A stretch of DNA of 41,441 nt, from contig DAOWEV010000210.1 in NCBI GenBank assembly GCA_030638325.1, positions 1 to 41,441 on the forward strand, in the 5' to 3' direction. The notes below the pieces were generated by a model, which was given only the letters and a program-made list of their open reading frames with translations, was not told the DNA's origin and ran no database searches. The position numbers and the translations under genes are program-made. Of the stretch, positions 32,612 through 40,749 are shown piece after piece; within the stretch, counting starts at the first letter, position 1, and every line of letters begins with the position of its first letter. The DNA comes from Bacteroidales bacterium (GTDB lineage Bacteria > Bacteroidota > Bacteroidia > Bacteroidales > JAGOPY01).

Positions 32612-32720
32612 ATTGTCGATTGTCAATTGTCAATTGTCGATTTTTTTCTCACGATTCGCTTCTCACGTCTTCGGTCTTCGGTCTTCCGACTTCGGACTTT
32701 CTCTCAACTCTCAACTCTCA
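32612..32720. repeat. Heptamer arrays ATTGTCA/G, then CTTCGGT/CTTCCGA and TCAACTC up to the GWxTD stop
   Basis: 32612-32641 carries ATTGTCG, ATTGTCA, ATTGTCA, ATTGTCG. After 27 bp, 32669-32717 carries CTTCGGT twice, CTTCCGA, CTTCGGA, CTTTCTC, TCAACTC, TCAACTC. In the same phase, TCACCGC (from 32718) contains the TGA stop (32718-32720) of the minus-strand gene. The word order repeats that of 9587-9649 and 24737-24820. Confidence 0.93.
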
Positions 32721-33977
32721 CCGCCGCCAGCTCTGTACCGTTATATACCACGGATCTTTGAAGGTAGGCGATCGCAATAACATATAATCATTAGAAGTGA
32801 ATGGATTGTTTACTTTCACGAAAGTGAAACGGAGAGAGTTGCGATGGTCCGGGTCACCATAAACCCATTCTTCCTGGCCATACCCCCGGTAAACTATGCC
32901 CGGACGACCAAAAACAATGTAGATCAGCCCCCTGTCCGACTTCCATCCTTCAAGATAAGAAGTGAAATAGAAGTTTGCATCCTGTACATTATTATAATAT
33001 TTCTGAATGAGTGATTTTGCCCGCACGGCACTTCCTGCGGTCTTCAGCCAGAATTTATCCAACGCTTCTTTTTTTCCTACCGCTTCAGAGAGCTCTTCAA
33101 ATTCCTTTTTGGTGGTTATGTATCTTAACGGGGCCGCCAATTCTCCAGCCGTGACAAGATCCGGATAATCATCGTAAAACCGGAAAACGGTCATGCCTTT
33201 TCTCTGGGTTGTATCTCTCTGAAAATGATAAAACCCTTCCTTCTCCACTTGCACCCAATCCGATTCACCATTGTAAACCGGAACCTGGAATATACTGTCT
33301 GCCTTGTAATTGAACGACTTCATCTTTTCCTGGACAAAGGGTGGCCGGGCGAAAGGAAAGTCACGGAAATAAGCCCTCACATAAAGCATGCTAATGTCAT
33401 TGTCATTTACTTTGATCCTGAATTTTTCCCTGTTTCCGACATAAGTGGTAAATGCAGGCCGGTTGCTGCGGTTTAAAAGCAGAAAATTCTGAGGGGAATT
33501 CATGTCTTCTTTATTTACCCAGATAAAATCCTTGATGCTTTCTTCCCTGTTAACGTCAACCAATTCAAGCTCCAACACGTATTTATCGGGATATCTGGCA
33601 GGGATCTCAATGACATGGATCATCAGGACATCTCTTCCAAAATTCAATGAGTCAATATAGGTGAGGGTAGCGCTGTCAATGGTCACCTTACTCTCATATG
33701 ACTCCATCAACCTGTATGAAATATGATATTCAACCTGGTAGTTATCACTATAATCAGGTCGCACATAATGCAGGTCCGGCAATTTCACTTCAACATAAAC
33801 ATAGGATACTGAGTCTGAAGCATGATAGACATCGCTCACAAGTTCGGTAAACTTACCGTCGGTCACATATAGGTACGACAGATCATAAACGCTTATCTTT
33901 TTAGGTGGTGAACATGCGATCATCAACAGCATAAGCATCAAAGAAAGCAACAGTGTATTTTTCAGTTTGAACCTCAT
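32718..33977 (-). CDS. GWxTD domain-containing lipoprotein
   Basis: This 419-aa protein has a lipoprotein signal peptide (LLMIACSPP, Cys22). The middle consists of beta-rich regions and the C-terminal third is the GWxTD domain typical of Bacteroidota and related phyla (YLEGWKSDRGLIYIVFGRPG, near residues 343-362, then GYGQEEWVYGDP). The signature reads GWKSD here, with Ser instead of Thr. Its function is not established; homologues are envelope lipoproteins. Its TGA stop coincides with the first unit of a heptamer array. Confidence 0.88.
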   Translation of the reverse strand: MRFKLKNTLLLSLMLMLLMIACSPPKKISVYDLSYLYVTDGKFTELVSDVYHASDSVSYVYVEVKLPDLHYVRPDYSDNYQVEYHISYRLMESYESKVTIDSATLTYIDSLNFGRDVLMIHVIEIPARYPDKYVLELELVDVNREESIKDFIWVNKEDMNSPQNFLLLNRSNRPAFTTYVGNREKFRIKVNDNDISMLYVRAYFRDFPFARPPFVQEKMKSFNYKADSIFQVPVYNGESDWVQVEKEGFYHFQRDTTQRKGMTVFRFYDDYPDLVTAGELAAPLRYITTKKEFEELSEAVGKKEALDKFWLKTAGSAVRAKSLIQKYYNNVQDANFYFTSYLEGWKSDRGLIYIVFGRPGIVYRGYGQEEWVYGDPDHRNSLRFTFVKVNNPFTSNDYMLLRSPTFKDPWYITVQSWRR

Positions 33978-34097
33978 CAGTTAGATATTTATCAGTAAGT
34001 AATTTTTCCGTAGAATTATTTATTGCATAAAATTAAGCATTTGATCAGGAAAAATAGTAATTCTGTTGCCTGAAATAAAAAAAAGTAATATTTTTAC

Positions 34098-34931
34098 ATG
34101 AACAGGATAGTTGCAAAATTCAAACCTATGATCACTAAATACACTATTTTCCTTTTCTTCCTGGCTTTTGGTAATCAGGCCGTGACTCAAAGCTACATAC
34201 CTGCAAAAACCGTCAGTGACCGGAACCTTGTAAAAAAATTCTTTTGTGAAGAGACCATTTACCCGGAATCATCTTTGGATGCCGGACATGAAGGAACTGT
34301 CAAAATTAAATTCATTGTTGACGCAAATAGTGCAGTCCGGAATATTCGGGTTACAGAGTCGGTGGATGCAAACATTGATGATGAAATGATAAGGGTATTC
34401 AAAATGCTGTTATGGGTTCCGGCTACGAAGTTTGGGGAACCCATCGCATCTGAAAATGAATACACAATTAAATTCAACATCAGGAAATATGAAAAACATT
34501 GCAAACAACGTGGATATGATGAGCTTATGTACCCTCACTTACCGGTTGATACAACTTACAATATATATGGTCTTAAAGAAGTTGACAAAGGCCCCTACCC
34601 TGTTTTCACAGAACCCGGAATGAACCTGCAAAGCTTCTGGAGCCAGCATATAGAATATCCTGAAGAAGCCTTCAAGAACGGTATCACCGGCACAGTGACT
34701 TTAGGCTTCGTTGTGGAGACCCATGGCAGGATATCCAATATTACCATTGTCCAGAGTGTCGGAGGCGGGTGCAATGAAGAAACCATCAAGCTGGTTAAAA
34801 TGCTGAGCTGGATGCCGGCCATCAAAGATGATATGGCTGTTCGCTCTAAGATGCAATTTGGATTAACGTTCAATTTGAATAATGATCCGTCGCACCAGAT
34901 CACTCCCTCCAGTCAAACCAATGGTTTTTAA
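34098..34931 (+). CDS. Periplasmic protein with two TonB C-terminal domains
   Basis: This 277-aa protein has a signal peptide (KYTIFLFFLAFGNQAVTQS) and two TonB_C-like domains. The first is near residues 55-130 (YPESSLDAGHEGTVKIKFIV ... MLLWVPATKFG) and the second near 187-268 (YPEEAFKNGITGTVTLGFVV ... MLSWMPAIKDD). It lacks the proline-rich spanner and a retained membrane anchor, and no exbB/exbD is adjacent, so it is not a standard energy transducer. TonB_C domains also occur in Bacteroidota in peptidase- or envelope-associated proteins. TATTTTTAC (34090-34098) resembles a -7 element; if used, the start would be the ATG at 34128 (MITKYTIF). It is 3 nt upstream of the phosphodiesterase gene, so they are co-transcribed. 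Confidence 0.85.
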   Translation: MNRIVAKFKPMITKYTIFLFFLAFGNQAVTQSYIPAKTVSDRNLVKKFFCEETIYPESSLDAGHEGTVKIKFIVDANSAVRNIRVTESVDANIDDEMIRVFKMLLWVPATKFGEPIASENEYTIKFNIRKYEKHCKQRGYDELMYPHLPVDTTYNIYGLKEVDKGPYPVFTEPGMNLQSFWSQHIEYPEEAFKNGITGTVTLGFVVETHGRISNITIVQSVGGGCNEETIKLVKMLSWMPAIKDDMAVRSKMQFGLTFNLNNDPSHQITPSSQTNGF

Positions 34932-34934
34932 ATT

Positions 34935-35435
34935 ATGCGACAGATAGGCCTTCTTTCAGACACCCACGGTTTTATTCATCCTAAAATATATGAGTTTTTT
35001 AAGCCGTGCAATGAGATCTGGCATGCCGGGGATGCAGGGAATCTTGAACTCCTGGATCAATTGAAGGCTTTCAGGCCGTTGCGGGCGGTCTATGGAAATA
35101 TTGACGGCCAGGATATCAGGATCACTTATCCTGAAAAACAAATATTTTTTTGTGAAGATGTAAAGGTATTTATGGTCCATATTGGCGGGTATCCCGGCAG
35201 ATATAATCCCCTTATCAGGAAAATCATAGAACGGGAAAGGCCTAAGCTGTTTATTTCAGGACATTCTCATATCCTGAAAGTCATACCTGACAAAAAATAT
35301 AATTTATTGCATATAAATCCGGGTGCGGCAGGAAAATTCGGATTACACAACAAGATCACCTTTGTACGGTTTGTTATTGATAAGGATAACATTCAAGACC
35401 TTGAGGTGATGGAAATTAAGAGATCACAGGGGTGA
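34935..35435 (+). CDS. YfcE/MJ0936-type metallophosphoesterase
   Basis: This 166-aa calcineurin-like phosphoesterase has the metal-binding motifs SDTHG (8-12), GD (32-33), GNID (54-57), His82 in VHIGG and GHSH (109-112). Small enzymes of this type hydrolyse phosphodiesters, with two metal ions bound by these residues; the natural substrate is usually unknown. It lies in an operon with the TonB_C protein (3-nt gap). A heptamer array starts 10 nt after the stop. Confidence 0.92.
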   Translation: MRQIGLLSDTHGFIHPKIYEFFKPCNEIWHAGDAGNLELLDQLKAFRPLRAVYGNIDGQDIRITYPEKQIFFCEDVKVFMVHIGGYPGRYNPLIRKIIERERPKLFISGHSHILKVIPDKKYNLLHINPGAAGKFGLHNKITFVRFVIDKDNIQDLEVMEIKRSQG

Positions 35436-35445
35436 ATCTGGGGAT

Positions 35446-35529
35446 CGGAAGTCCGAAGTCGGAAGCAGGTCAACCGTCGACCGTCAACCGTCAACTGTTC
35501 CCATCTTCGGACTTCCGACTTCGGTCTTC
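35446..35529. repeat. Twelve-unit heptamer array forming an inverted repeat between convergent genes
   Basis: One 7-bp phase: CGGAAGT, CCGAAGT, CGGAAGC, AGGTCAA, CCGTCGA, CCGTCAA, CCGTCAA, CTGTTCC, CATCTTC, GGACTTC, CGACTTC, GGTCTTC. The GGAAGTCCGAAGTCGGAAG left arm pairs with the CTTCGGACTTCCGACTTC right arm around a CCGTCAA core. It could serve as a bidirectional terminator for the convergent phosphodiesterase and DUF4293 genes. Confidence 0.93.
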
Positions 35530-35557
35530 CATTAAATTCTGGGTTGAATATAGCAGA

Positions 35558-36034
35558 TTACCTCAACCGGTCGGCAGACCTAATGAGCTTTTCATCTTTT
35601 CTGATAAACTTATCAGCCAGGATCATGAATATCAGGGCAATGAATGGGAAATAGATACCGTAATCGCTCTTATAATCGGGTATTGCATTGATCTTTTGCT
35701 CTATCGTTGGAGCATAGTAGAAAAATATCAAAGCAACAAAAACAAGCAACAGGAAAATTGCGAGACGCAGCAACCGCATTTGCATGACCCTTTTTTTATA
35801 CAGGAATATGGTGATCAGCGACATCAGCCCGGCGACCGCATTCAACAATACCAATGGCAGGGTAAACAAGGAAGAGAATGCCGGGGCGGTATCGGGGGTC
35901 ATGCTCCTGAATTCATAAATATATAGCTTATAATAGGCAAACTCTGATAAAAAACTTGCCAGCGGAAAGAAAAACGCACAAATAGTTGCAGCCGCCGCCA
36001 GCAGTAAAAAAACGGTCTGTATCCTCTGTAACAT
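35558..36034 (-). CDS. DUF4293 family membrane protein
   Basis: This 158-aa protein has four predicted membrane helices (about residues 8-28, 54-76, 86-106, 125-143). It begins MLQRIQTVFLLLAAAATI, the conserved DUF4293 start of Bacteroidota, and ends in a charged tail. The function is unknown. It converges on the metallophosphoesterase gene across the inverted heptamer array. Confidence 0.85.
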   Translation of the reverse strand: MLQRIQTVFLLLAAAATICAFFFPLASFLSEFAYYKLYIYEFRSMTPDTAPAFSSLFTLPLVLLNAVAGLMSLITIFLYKKRVMQMRLLRLAIFLLLVFVALIFFYYAPTIEQKINAIPDYKSDYGIYFPFIALIFMILADKFIRKDEKLIRSADRLR

Positions 36035-36072
36035 GATGTAGATTGTTTTGTGTATTGCAAAAGTATTAAATC

Positions 36073-36096
36073 ATTCAACTATTCAACTATTCAACC
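36073..36096. repeat. Octamer array ATTCAACT
   Basis: Three 8-bp units (ATTCAACT, ATTCAACT, ATTCAACC) directly abut the stop codon of the minus-strand GNAT gene at 36097. Confidence 0.85.
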
Positions 36097-36870
36097 TCAA
36101 ATAATCTTATTCATAATATTCTTGAACCTCGTATTACTTATGGGGTGGTTTGCAATCACTTTTCCATTAAATATGATGCAGAAAGTTCCGAATGCACATG
36201 GACTATCCTGGGCTTCTTTGTAGTTCCGGAGTTCGATGATGTTGGGTTTCAGACTGTATACCTTCTCAGCTGTCTCAGATATTTCTTTAACATTCTTTAC
36301 CGTGTAAGGACATTGATCTGCCCTGATTATGGTCAAGCCCTTAGCATACTTTTTTAGTCTTTGTTCCCAATTTCCCTTGAATTTTGGGACAACTGCGTTT
36401 GTATTAAATCTTTTCACAAGTAACTCAAAATCCGGTGGTGCTTTATCTGCCTGTTGAAAGCCGTATTTTATAAATATTTCCTTACCCGCCATAAATGCCC
36501 CTTTCCGTGTGACAACTGCCACGCCCTGCATATTTTCCTTGTTTGCATCTTTTACACATTCATCCAATAAAAGCGATGCATAACCTCGCCCCTTGTATGC
36601 ACTTTTATAACCAACAAAAAGACAATGAATGAACATATACCCTATGGCTTCAACAGGTCTCCAGCAATATTCACCCGGAATGTATTCAATCATGCCCTGG
36701 GCCCCACCCTCTTCCGAGTACAATGTTTTGATCTTCAGGCCTTCCGAAAATCGGTCTTTTAACCAACCTAACTTTTCCGGATATCCTGCTGTCTTAATAT
36801 TCTTATATCCGCAGACTCCGTATTTATGAATATTGTCTGCATCTGTATCAATTATCTTTATCGTATCCAT
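36097..36870 (-). CDS. GNAT acetyltransferase with YoaP-like C-terminal domain
   Basis: This 257-aa protein has an N-terminal GNAT fold (acetyl-CoA loop YKGRGYASLLLDECVKDA, near residues 92-109; FMAGKEIFIKYGFQ near 135-148). Its C-terminal region (about 155-250) resembles the thioredoxin-fold YoaP domain (LTIIRADQCPYTVKNVKEI with Cys, then VYSLKPNIIELRNYKEAQ and FCIIFNGKVIANHPIS). YoaP-type proteins are putative N-acetyltransferases of unknown substrate. A short octamer array lies just after the stop. No promoter was identified with confidence. Confidence 0.85.
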   Translation of the reverse strand: MDTIKIIDTDADNIHKYGVCGYKNIKTAGYPEKLGWLKDRFSEGLKIKTLYSEEGGAQGMIEYIPGEYCWRPVEAIGYMFIHCLFVGYKSAYKGRGYASLLLDECVKDANKENMQGVAVVTRKGAFMAGKEIFIKYGFQQADKAPPDFELLVKRFNTNAVVPKFKGNWEQRLKKYAKGLTIIRADQCPYTVKNVKEISETAEKVYSLKPNIIELRNYKEAQDSPCAFGTFCIIFNGKVIANHPISNTRFKNIMNKII

Positions 36871-36983
36871 TGGTCATCACTCTTTAAATATTGTTTTCTG
36901 AACTTACGGATTTGTTTTAATATTCCACCGCTAATATCCGTAAAATATTCCAAATATGCAAGCAGTTAACAGTAAAGGGAATC

Positions 36984-37018
36984 AATTTAAAATTTATAAT
37001 TTATAATTTAACATTTAA
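36984..37018. repeat. Heptamer array AATTTAA/AATTTAT in the lgt promoter region
   Basis: Five units: AATTTAA, AATTTAT, AATTTAT, AATTTAA, CATTTAA. It ends 11 bp upstream of the lgt -7 element and therefore covers the -33 position. Confidence 0.85.
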
Positions 37019-37029
37019 CAGGAATCCCA

Positions 37030-37038
37030 TATCTTTGC
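37030..37038 (+). promoter_or_regulatory. -7 element of lgt
   Basis: TATCTTTGC is a perfect -7 element, 16 nt before the ATG, so the leader would be only about 10-12 nt or the mRNA nearly leaderless. Confidence 0.65.
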
Positions 37039-37054
37039 AACAAAAGAATCTTGA

Positions 37055-38236
37055 ATGTATCCGAAGATAAGTGACTTCATAAATGACGTTTTCGGCACGG
37101 ATATCCATCTGCCTGTGCAGACTTACGGGTTTTTCCTGGCATGGGCCTTTATAATTGCCGGTTCGCTGGCTTATCTTGAGCTTAAAAGAAAAGAGAAAGA
37201 TGGGTTGATCTCAGCCAGGGAAAGAACTGTTATCAAAGGCAGGCCGGCCTCATGGCAAGAACTTCTAATCACCGGGATTATCAGCTTTATCGTAGGGTAT
37301 AAAATGGCAGGTATCGTTTTGGAATACGATATTTTCAGTACCGATCCACAGGCCTATATATTTTCAAGCCAGGGAAGCTGGATTGCAGGAGTGATCCTGG
37401 CAGCCATATTCGTTTATCTCAAATACAGAAACAAGCAGAAACAAAAGCTGGCAAAGCCCATAACTGTCCGGGAAACTGTGCATCCTTACCAGCTTACAGG
37501 CAATATCATACTGGTGGCTGCCGTGGCAGGGATCATTGGCTCTAAGATCTTTGAAGTGGCTGAGCACCCGGATGACCTGATCAGGGATCCCATGGGTACC
37601 TTGTTTTCTTTCAGTGGCCTGACTTTTTACGGGGGCTTGATCGTGGCGGCTTTTGCCGTGTGCTTTTATGCAGAAAAGAACGGCATTCGCTGGCCGGTCA
37701 TAGCTGACATAGTGGCTCCTTCACTGATGATCGCTTACGGTACCGGCCGTATTGGCTGCCAGGTATCCGGAGATGGCTGCTGGGGTATTGTAAACACCCA
37801 CCCGAAACCGGAATGGATGGGTTTCCTGCCCGACTGGATGTGGGCCTACAATTACCCGCATAATGTCATCAACGAAGGAATCCCGATAGCAGATTGCCAT
37901 GGAGCCCATTGTTTTATCCTGGATCAGCCCGTATTCCCCACACCCTTCTATGAAACAGTAATTGCGATTATCTTCTTCACTGTCCTCTGGAGCATCCGTA
38001 AACGAATCATGATACCCGGGATGTTATTCGCTATTTACCTTATCCTGAATGGAATAGCGAGGTTCTTCATAGAAAAGATCAGGGTCAATATACGTTATGA
38101 TGTCGCCGGTATCAAAGCAACCCAGGCAGGGTTCATCGCAATTATGCTTGTGCTTGCCGGGATCGCCGGTATATTCTATTTCAGATACCGGTATAGAAAA
38201 GCATACACAAATAAGAACCCCGGCCATGGATCTTGA
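37055..38236 (+). CDS. lgt: Prolipoprotein diacylglyceryl transferase (divergent Bacteroidota type)
   Basis: This 393-aa polytopic inner-membrane protein has at least seven hydrophobic segments. Lgt landmarks are VQTYGFFLAWAF near the N-terminus, SGLTFYGGLIVAAF (187-200), the signature region YGTGRIGCQVSGDGCWG (228-244) and PTPFYETVIAIIFF. The usual signature GRxGNFxNxExxG is altered (Cys for Asn at 235, Asp for Glu), as in other long Bacteroidota homologues, and the protein is about 100 aa longer than E. coli Lgt. It transfers diacylglycerol from phosphatidylglycerol to the lipobox cysteine; at least three lipoprotein substrates are encoded in this window. The next gene overlaps its 3' end by 11 nt. 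Confidence 0.9.
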   Translation: MYPKISDFINDVFGTDIHLPVQTYGFFLAWAFIIAGSLAYLELKRKEKDGLISARERTVIKGRPASWQELLITGIISFIVGYKMAGIVLEYDIFSTDPQAYIFSSQGSWIAGVILAAIFVYLKYRNKQKQKLAKPITVRETVHPYQLTGNIILVAAVAGIIGSKIFEVAEHPDDLIRDPMGTLFSFSGLTFYGGLIVAAFAVCFYAEKNGIRWPVIADIVAPSLMIAYGTGRIGCQVSGDGCWGIVNTHPKPEWMGFLPDWMWAYNYPHNVINEGIPIADCHGAHCFILDQPVFPTPFYETVIAIIFFTVLWSIRKRIMIPGMLFAIYLILNGIARFFIEKIRVNIRYDVAGIKATQAGFIAIMLVLAGIAGIFYFRYRYRKAYTNKNPGHGS

Positions 38237-39014
38237 ACTACTTACCAACCAGGTTTGCACCCTTTGCAGAGGCACCGGCCAGTTTATTCAGGAGGAAGCC
38301 AGGAAGATCTCTCCCCAGGATATTGAAGAAAAAAGCAGGCACAATTTTGTCACTTATGTTGATAAGGTAGCAGAGGAGAGATTGATAGCCAAACTTTCGA
38401 AAGCCATTCCCGAGGCCGGTTTCATAGCTGAAGAGGGCACCAGTACAATGACAAGCCGGGATGTCAACTGGATCATTGACCCGCTTGACGGCACCACCAA
38501 TTTTATTCATGCCGTGCCCATATATTCCATCAGTATTGCACTCAGATACCATGATGAGATCATACTGGGGGTTGTTTACGAAATTAACCTGAAAGAGTGC
38601 TTTTATAGCTGGAAAAACAGTCCGGCCTTTCTGAACGGGCAAAAGATACATGTATCGAAGGCGAATGGTTTGAACGATTCCCTTTTGGCCACGGGATTTC
38701 CATACGATGACCGGGGAAAAACAGGTAAATACCTGGAGCTGTTCAGGCAGCTATTACTTAACAGCCGGGGCATTCGCAGGCTGGGCTCGGCTGCTGTTGA
38801 CCTGGCTTATGTGGCCTGTGGCCGCTTCGACGGATTCTATGAATACGGACTGAACCCCTGGGATGTGGCTGCCGGTGCCTTTATCGTTCAACAAGCCGGT
38901 GGACAGGTAACAGATTTCAGCGGAGGAGATAATTTTTTGCATGGTAAGCAGTTAATATCCAGTAACGGACTTATCCATCAGGAGATGCTGGATATCCTGT
39001 CGAATTACTTTTAG
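38226..39014 (+). CDS. Inositol monophosphatase family protein
   Basis: The 262-aa product starts at the ATG at 38226, which overlaps the end of lgt by 11 nt; a longer frame opening at 38097 is merely open in the lgt region. Li-sensitive phosphatase motifs are EEG (69-71), WIIDPLDGTTNFIHAVP (82-98) with metal ligands Asp85 and Asp88, and the third ligand Asp213 in NPWDVAAGAFIVQQAGG. Family members dephosphorylate inositol phosphates, related sugar phosphates or 3'-phosphoadenosine compounds. The GSAAVDLAYVACGRFDG segment favours IMPase/SuhB over CysQ. Translational coupling with lgt is likely. Confidence 0.93.
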   Translation: MDLELLTNQVCTLCRGTGQFIQEEARKISPQDIEEKSRHNFVTYVDKVAEERLIAKLSKAIPEAGFIAEEGTSTMTSRDVNWIIDPLDGTTNFIHAVPIYSISIALRYHDEIILGVVYEINLKECFYSWKNSPAFLNGQKIHVSKANGLNDSLLATGFPYDDRGKTGKYLELFRQLLLNSRGIRRLGSAAVDLAYVACGRFDGFYEYGLNPWDVAAGAFIVQQAGGQVTDFSGGDNFLHGKQLISSNGLIHQEMLDILSNYF

Positions 39015-39049
39015 GAGTCGTGAAAATTGCTTTATCAGGATACAGAATA

Positions 39050-39112
39050 CAGGTTGCAGGTTACAGGTTGCAGGTTACAGGTTGCAGGTTACAGGTTGCA
39101 GGTTGCAGGTTG
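39050..39112. repeat. Nine-unit heptamer array CAGGTTG/CAGGTTA
   Basis: Nine perfect 7-bp units, alternating CAGGTTG and CAGGTTA for the first seven and then CAGGTTG twice more. It lies between the IMPase gene and the NfeD gene. It is the most regular example of the two-word alternation. Confidence 0.96.
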
Positions 39113-39177
39113 AGTGAAGTTAAACCCCGTAGGGACACTAATCATATAAATTAACCATTGAAAGTAAAAAACTAAAG

Positions 39178-40539
39178 ATGATGAAAGGCCTTTTAATTAT
39201 ATTGTTTATCATAGCTTCCTTCTGGAATTATTCGGGCGGGCAGGATACAGATGATTCCATGAAGAAAGTCAGGATCTATAAATTCGATATCAAGAAGGAG
39301 ATCGCTCCGCCGGTATGGCATTCCACCAAACTGGCCTTTGCAGAAGCCGAAGCTATGGATGCCGACATCGTGCTCCTCCACCTCAACACCTATGGCGGGA
39401 TGCTCGAGTCGGCCGATTCCATCCGGAACCGGATATTGGAATCGGAAATACCGGTATATGTTTTCATCGATCACAATGCTGCTTCTGCGGGTGCCCTGAT
39501 ATCGATCGCCTGCGACAGCATTTACATGGTTCCCGGGGCAACCATCGGGGCGGCGACAGTCGTGGATCAAAAGGGGGAAGTGGTACCTGACAAATACCAA
39601 TCATACATGCGTGCCATGATGCGTTCCACCGCCGAGGCTACCGGCCGTGATCCTGACATAGCCCAGGCTATGGTAGACCCCAGGATAAAGATCGAAGGCA
39701 TCGTCGATTCCGTGAGTGTGTTGACTTTTACTTCCAGCGAGGCGCATCAGCATGGTTACTGCGAAGCTATTTTAAATAATATTCCGGAACTCCTGGAACA
39801 TGCGGGTATTGAAGATTATGAGATCACCGAACAGGAACTGAGCCCACTTGATAAGATCATCAGCTTTCTCATTCATCCCATGGTGAGTGGCTTGCTGATC
39901 ATGGTCATTGTGGGCGGAATATATTTTGAGCTTCAGTCGCCTGGTGTAGGGTTTCCGTTGGGCGCTGCCATCGTGGCTGCGATCATCTATTTTGCACCAT
40001 TGTACCTGGAAGGAATGGCAGATCACTGGGAGATAGTCATGTTTGTTGTGGGTGTGATCCTGATAGCTGTTGAGATCTTCGCCATACCCGGCTTCGGGAT
40101 TGCCGGGGTCAGCGGTATTCTCCTGATCGTTCTCGGACTAACGCTCAGTTTGATCGGGAATGTCGGGTTTGATTTCACAGGCATCAACGCGACTGCAATC
40201 TTTTCTTCATTTTTTCTCGTGATAACGTCAATTTTCCTGGCCATGATACTGTCATACTTTATCACCAGAACCATGTTCACCGAAAACTTTCTTTTCAAGT
40301 CGCTGGCACTGAATACCGTACAAAATTCCGAAGAAGGATACTCGGCCTCATTCCAGGCGTATAAAAATATGATCGGCAAGCAGGGCGAGGCCTTCACTAT
40401 GCTAAGGCCTGCCGGCAAGGTCATCATAGAAGGAAACGTTTACGATGCAACAGTCCTGTCGGGCTTTGTCGAAAAAGGGGACCGGATCGAGGTCGTAAAA
40501 TATGAAACCTCACAATTGTTTGTCCGGAAAATAACCTAA
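39178..40539 (+). CDS. NfeD-type membrane serine protease (ClpP-like domain plus NfeD)
   Basis: This 453-aa protein has a signal peptide, then a ClpP-class protease domain (about residues 28-215). This contains LLHLNTYGGMLESADSIRN and DHNAASAGALISIACDSIYM with the probable nucleophile Ser103; Lys139 in the PDKYQSYMR segment is the likely general base of a Ser-Lys dyad. Four to five membrane helices follow (about 230-365), then a C-terminal OB-fold domain (MIGKQGEAFTMLRPAGKVII ... GDRIEVV). Long NfeD proteins usually work beside a stomatin/slipin that they cleave, but no such gene is adjacent here. Two ATGs in tandem (39178, 39181) make the exact start uncertain. Confidence 0.93.
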   Translation: MMKGLLIILFIIASFWNYSGGQDTDDSMKKVRIYKFDIKKEIAPPVWHSTKLAFAEAEAMDADIVLLHLNTYGGMLESADSIRNRILESEIPVYVFIDHNAASAGALISIACDSIYMVPGATIGAATVVDQKGEVVPDKYQSYMRAMMRSTAEATGRDPDIAQAMVDPRIKIEGIVDSVSVLTFTSSEAHQHGYCEAILNNIPELLEHAGIEDYEITEQELSPLDKIISFLIHPMVSGLLIMVIVGGIYFELQSPGVGFPLGAAIVAAIIYFAPLYLEGMADHWEIVMFVVGVILIAVEIFAIPGFGIAGVSGILLIVLGLTLSLIGNVGFDFTGINATAIFSSFFLVITSIFLAMILSYFITRTMFTENFLFKSLALNTVQNSEEGYSASFQAYKNMIGKQGEAFTMLRPAGKVIIEGNVYDATVLSGFVEKGDRIEVVKYETSQLFVRKIT

Positions 40540-40589
40540 CCCGGATAAACCGGAATTTTGAATTTTAAATTATAAATTTTAAATGTTTT
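40536..40589. repeat. 54-bp dispersed repeat, copy 2
   Basis: It matches 10121-10174 at 51 of 54 positions. It begins at the last bases of the NfeD reading frame: its CTAA includes the TAA stop at 40537-40539. Confidence 0.88.
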
Positions 40590-40682
40590 GCCAAAAAATG
40601 ACAAGATATTTTTTTTAAGTCGCTAAAATGTTAAATTCACAAATTGATCTATTGCGAAGCCAAAAGTAAAATTGCTCTGGCC

Positions 40683-40710
40683 CTCCGGTCTTCGGACTTC
40701 CGACTTGCTC
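40683..40710. repeat. Short heptamer array CTTCGGA/CTTCCGA
   Basis: Four units: CTCCGGT, CTTCGGA, CTTCCGA, CTTGCTC, in the leader of the macrodomain gene. Confidence 0.85.
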
Positions 40711-40749
40711 TTTAGGACGATAGGAATTAATCAGGATAAAACCATCAAC

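Noticed and set aside
38097..38225. N-terminal extension of the inositol monophosphatase gene
   Set aside because: The extra 43 codons lie inside lgt in another frame and have no family similarity; the ATG at 38226 gives the normal length.
40672..40749. N-terminal extension of the macrodomain protein
   Set aside because: The extra 26 codons include the translated CTTCGGA array; the conserved domain starts at the ATG at 40750.
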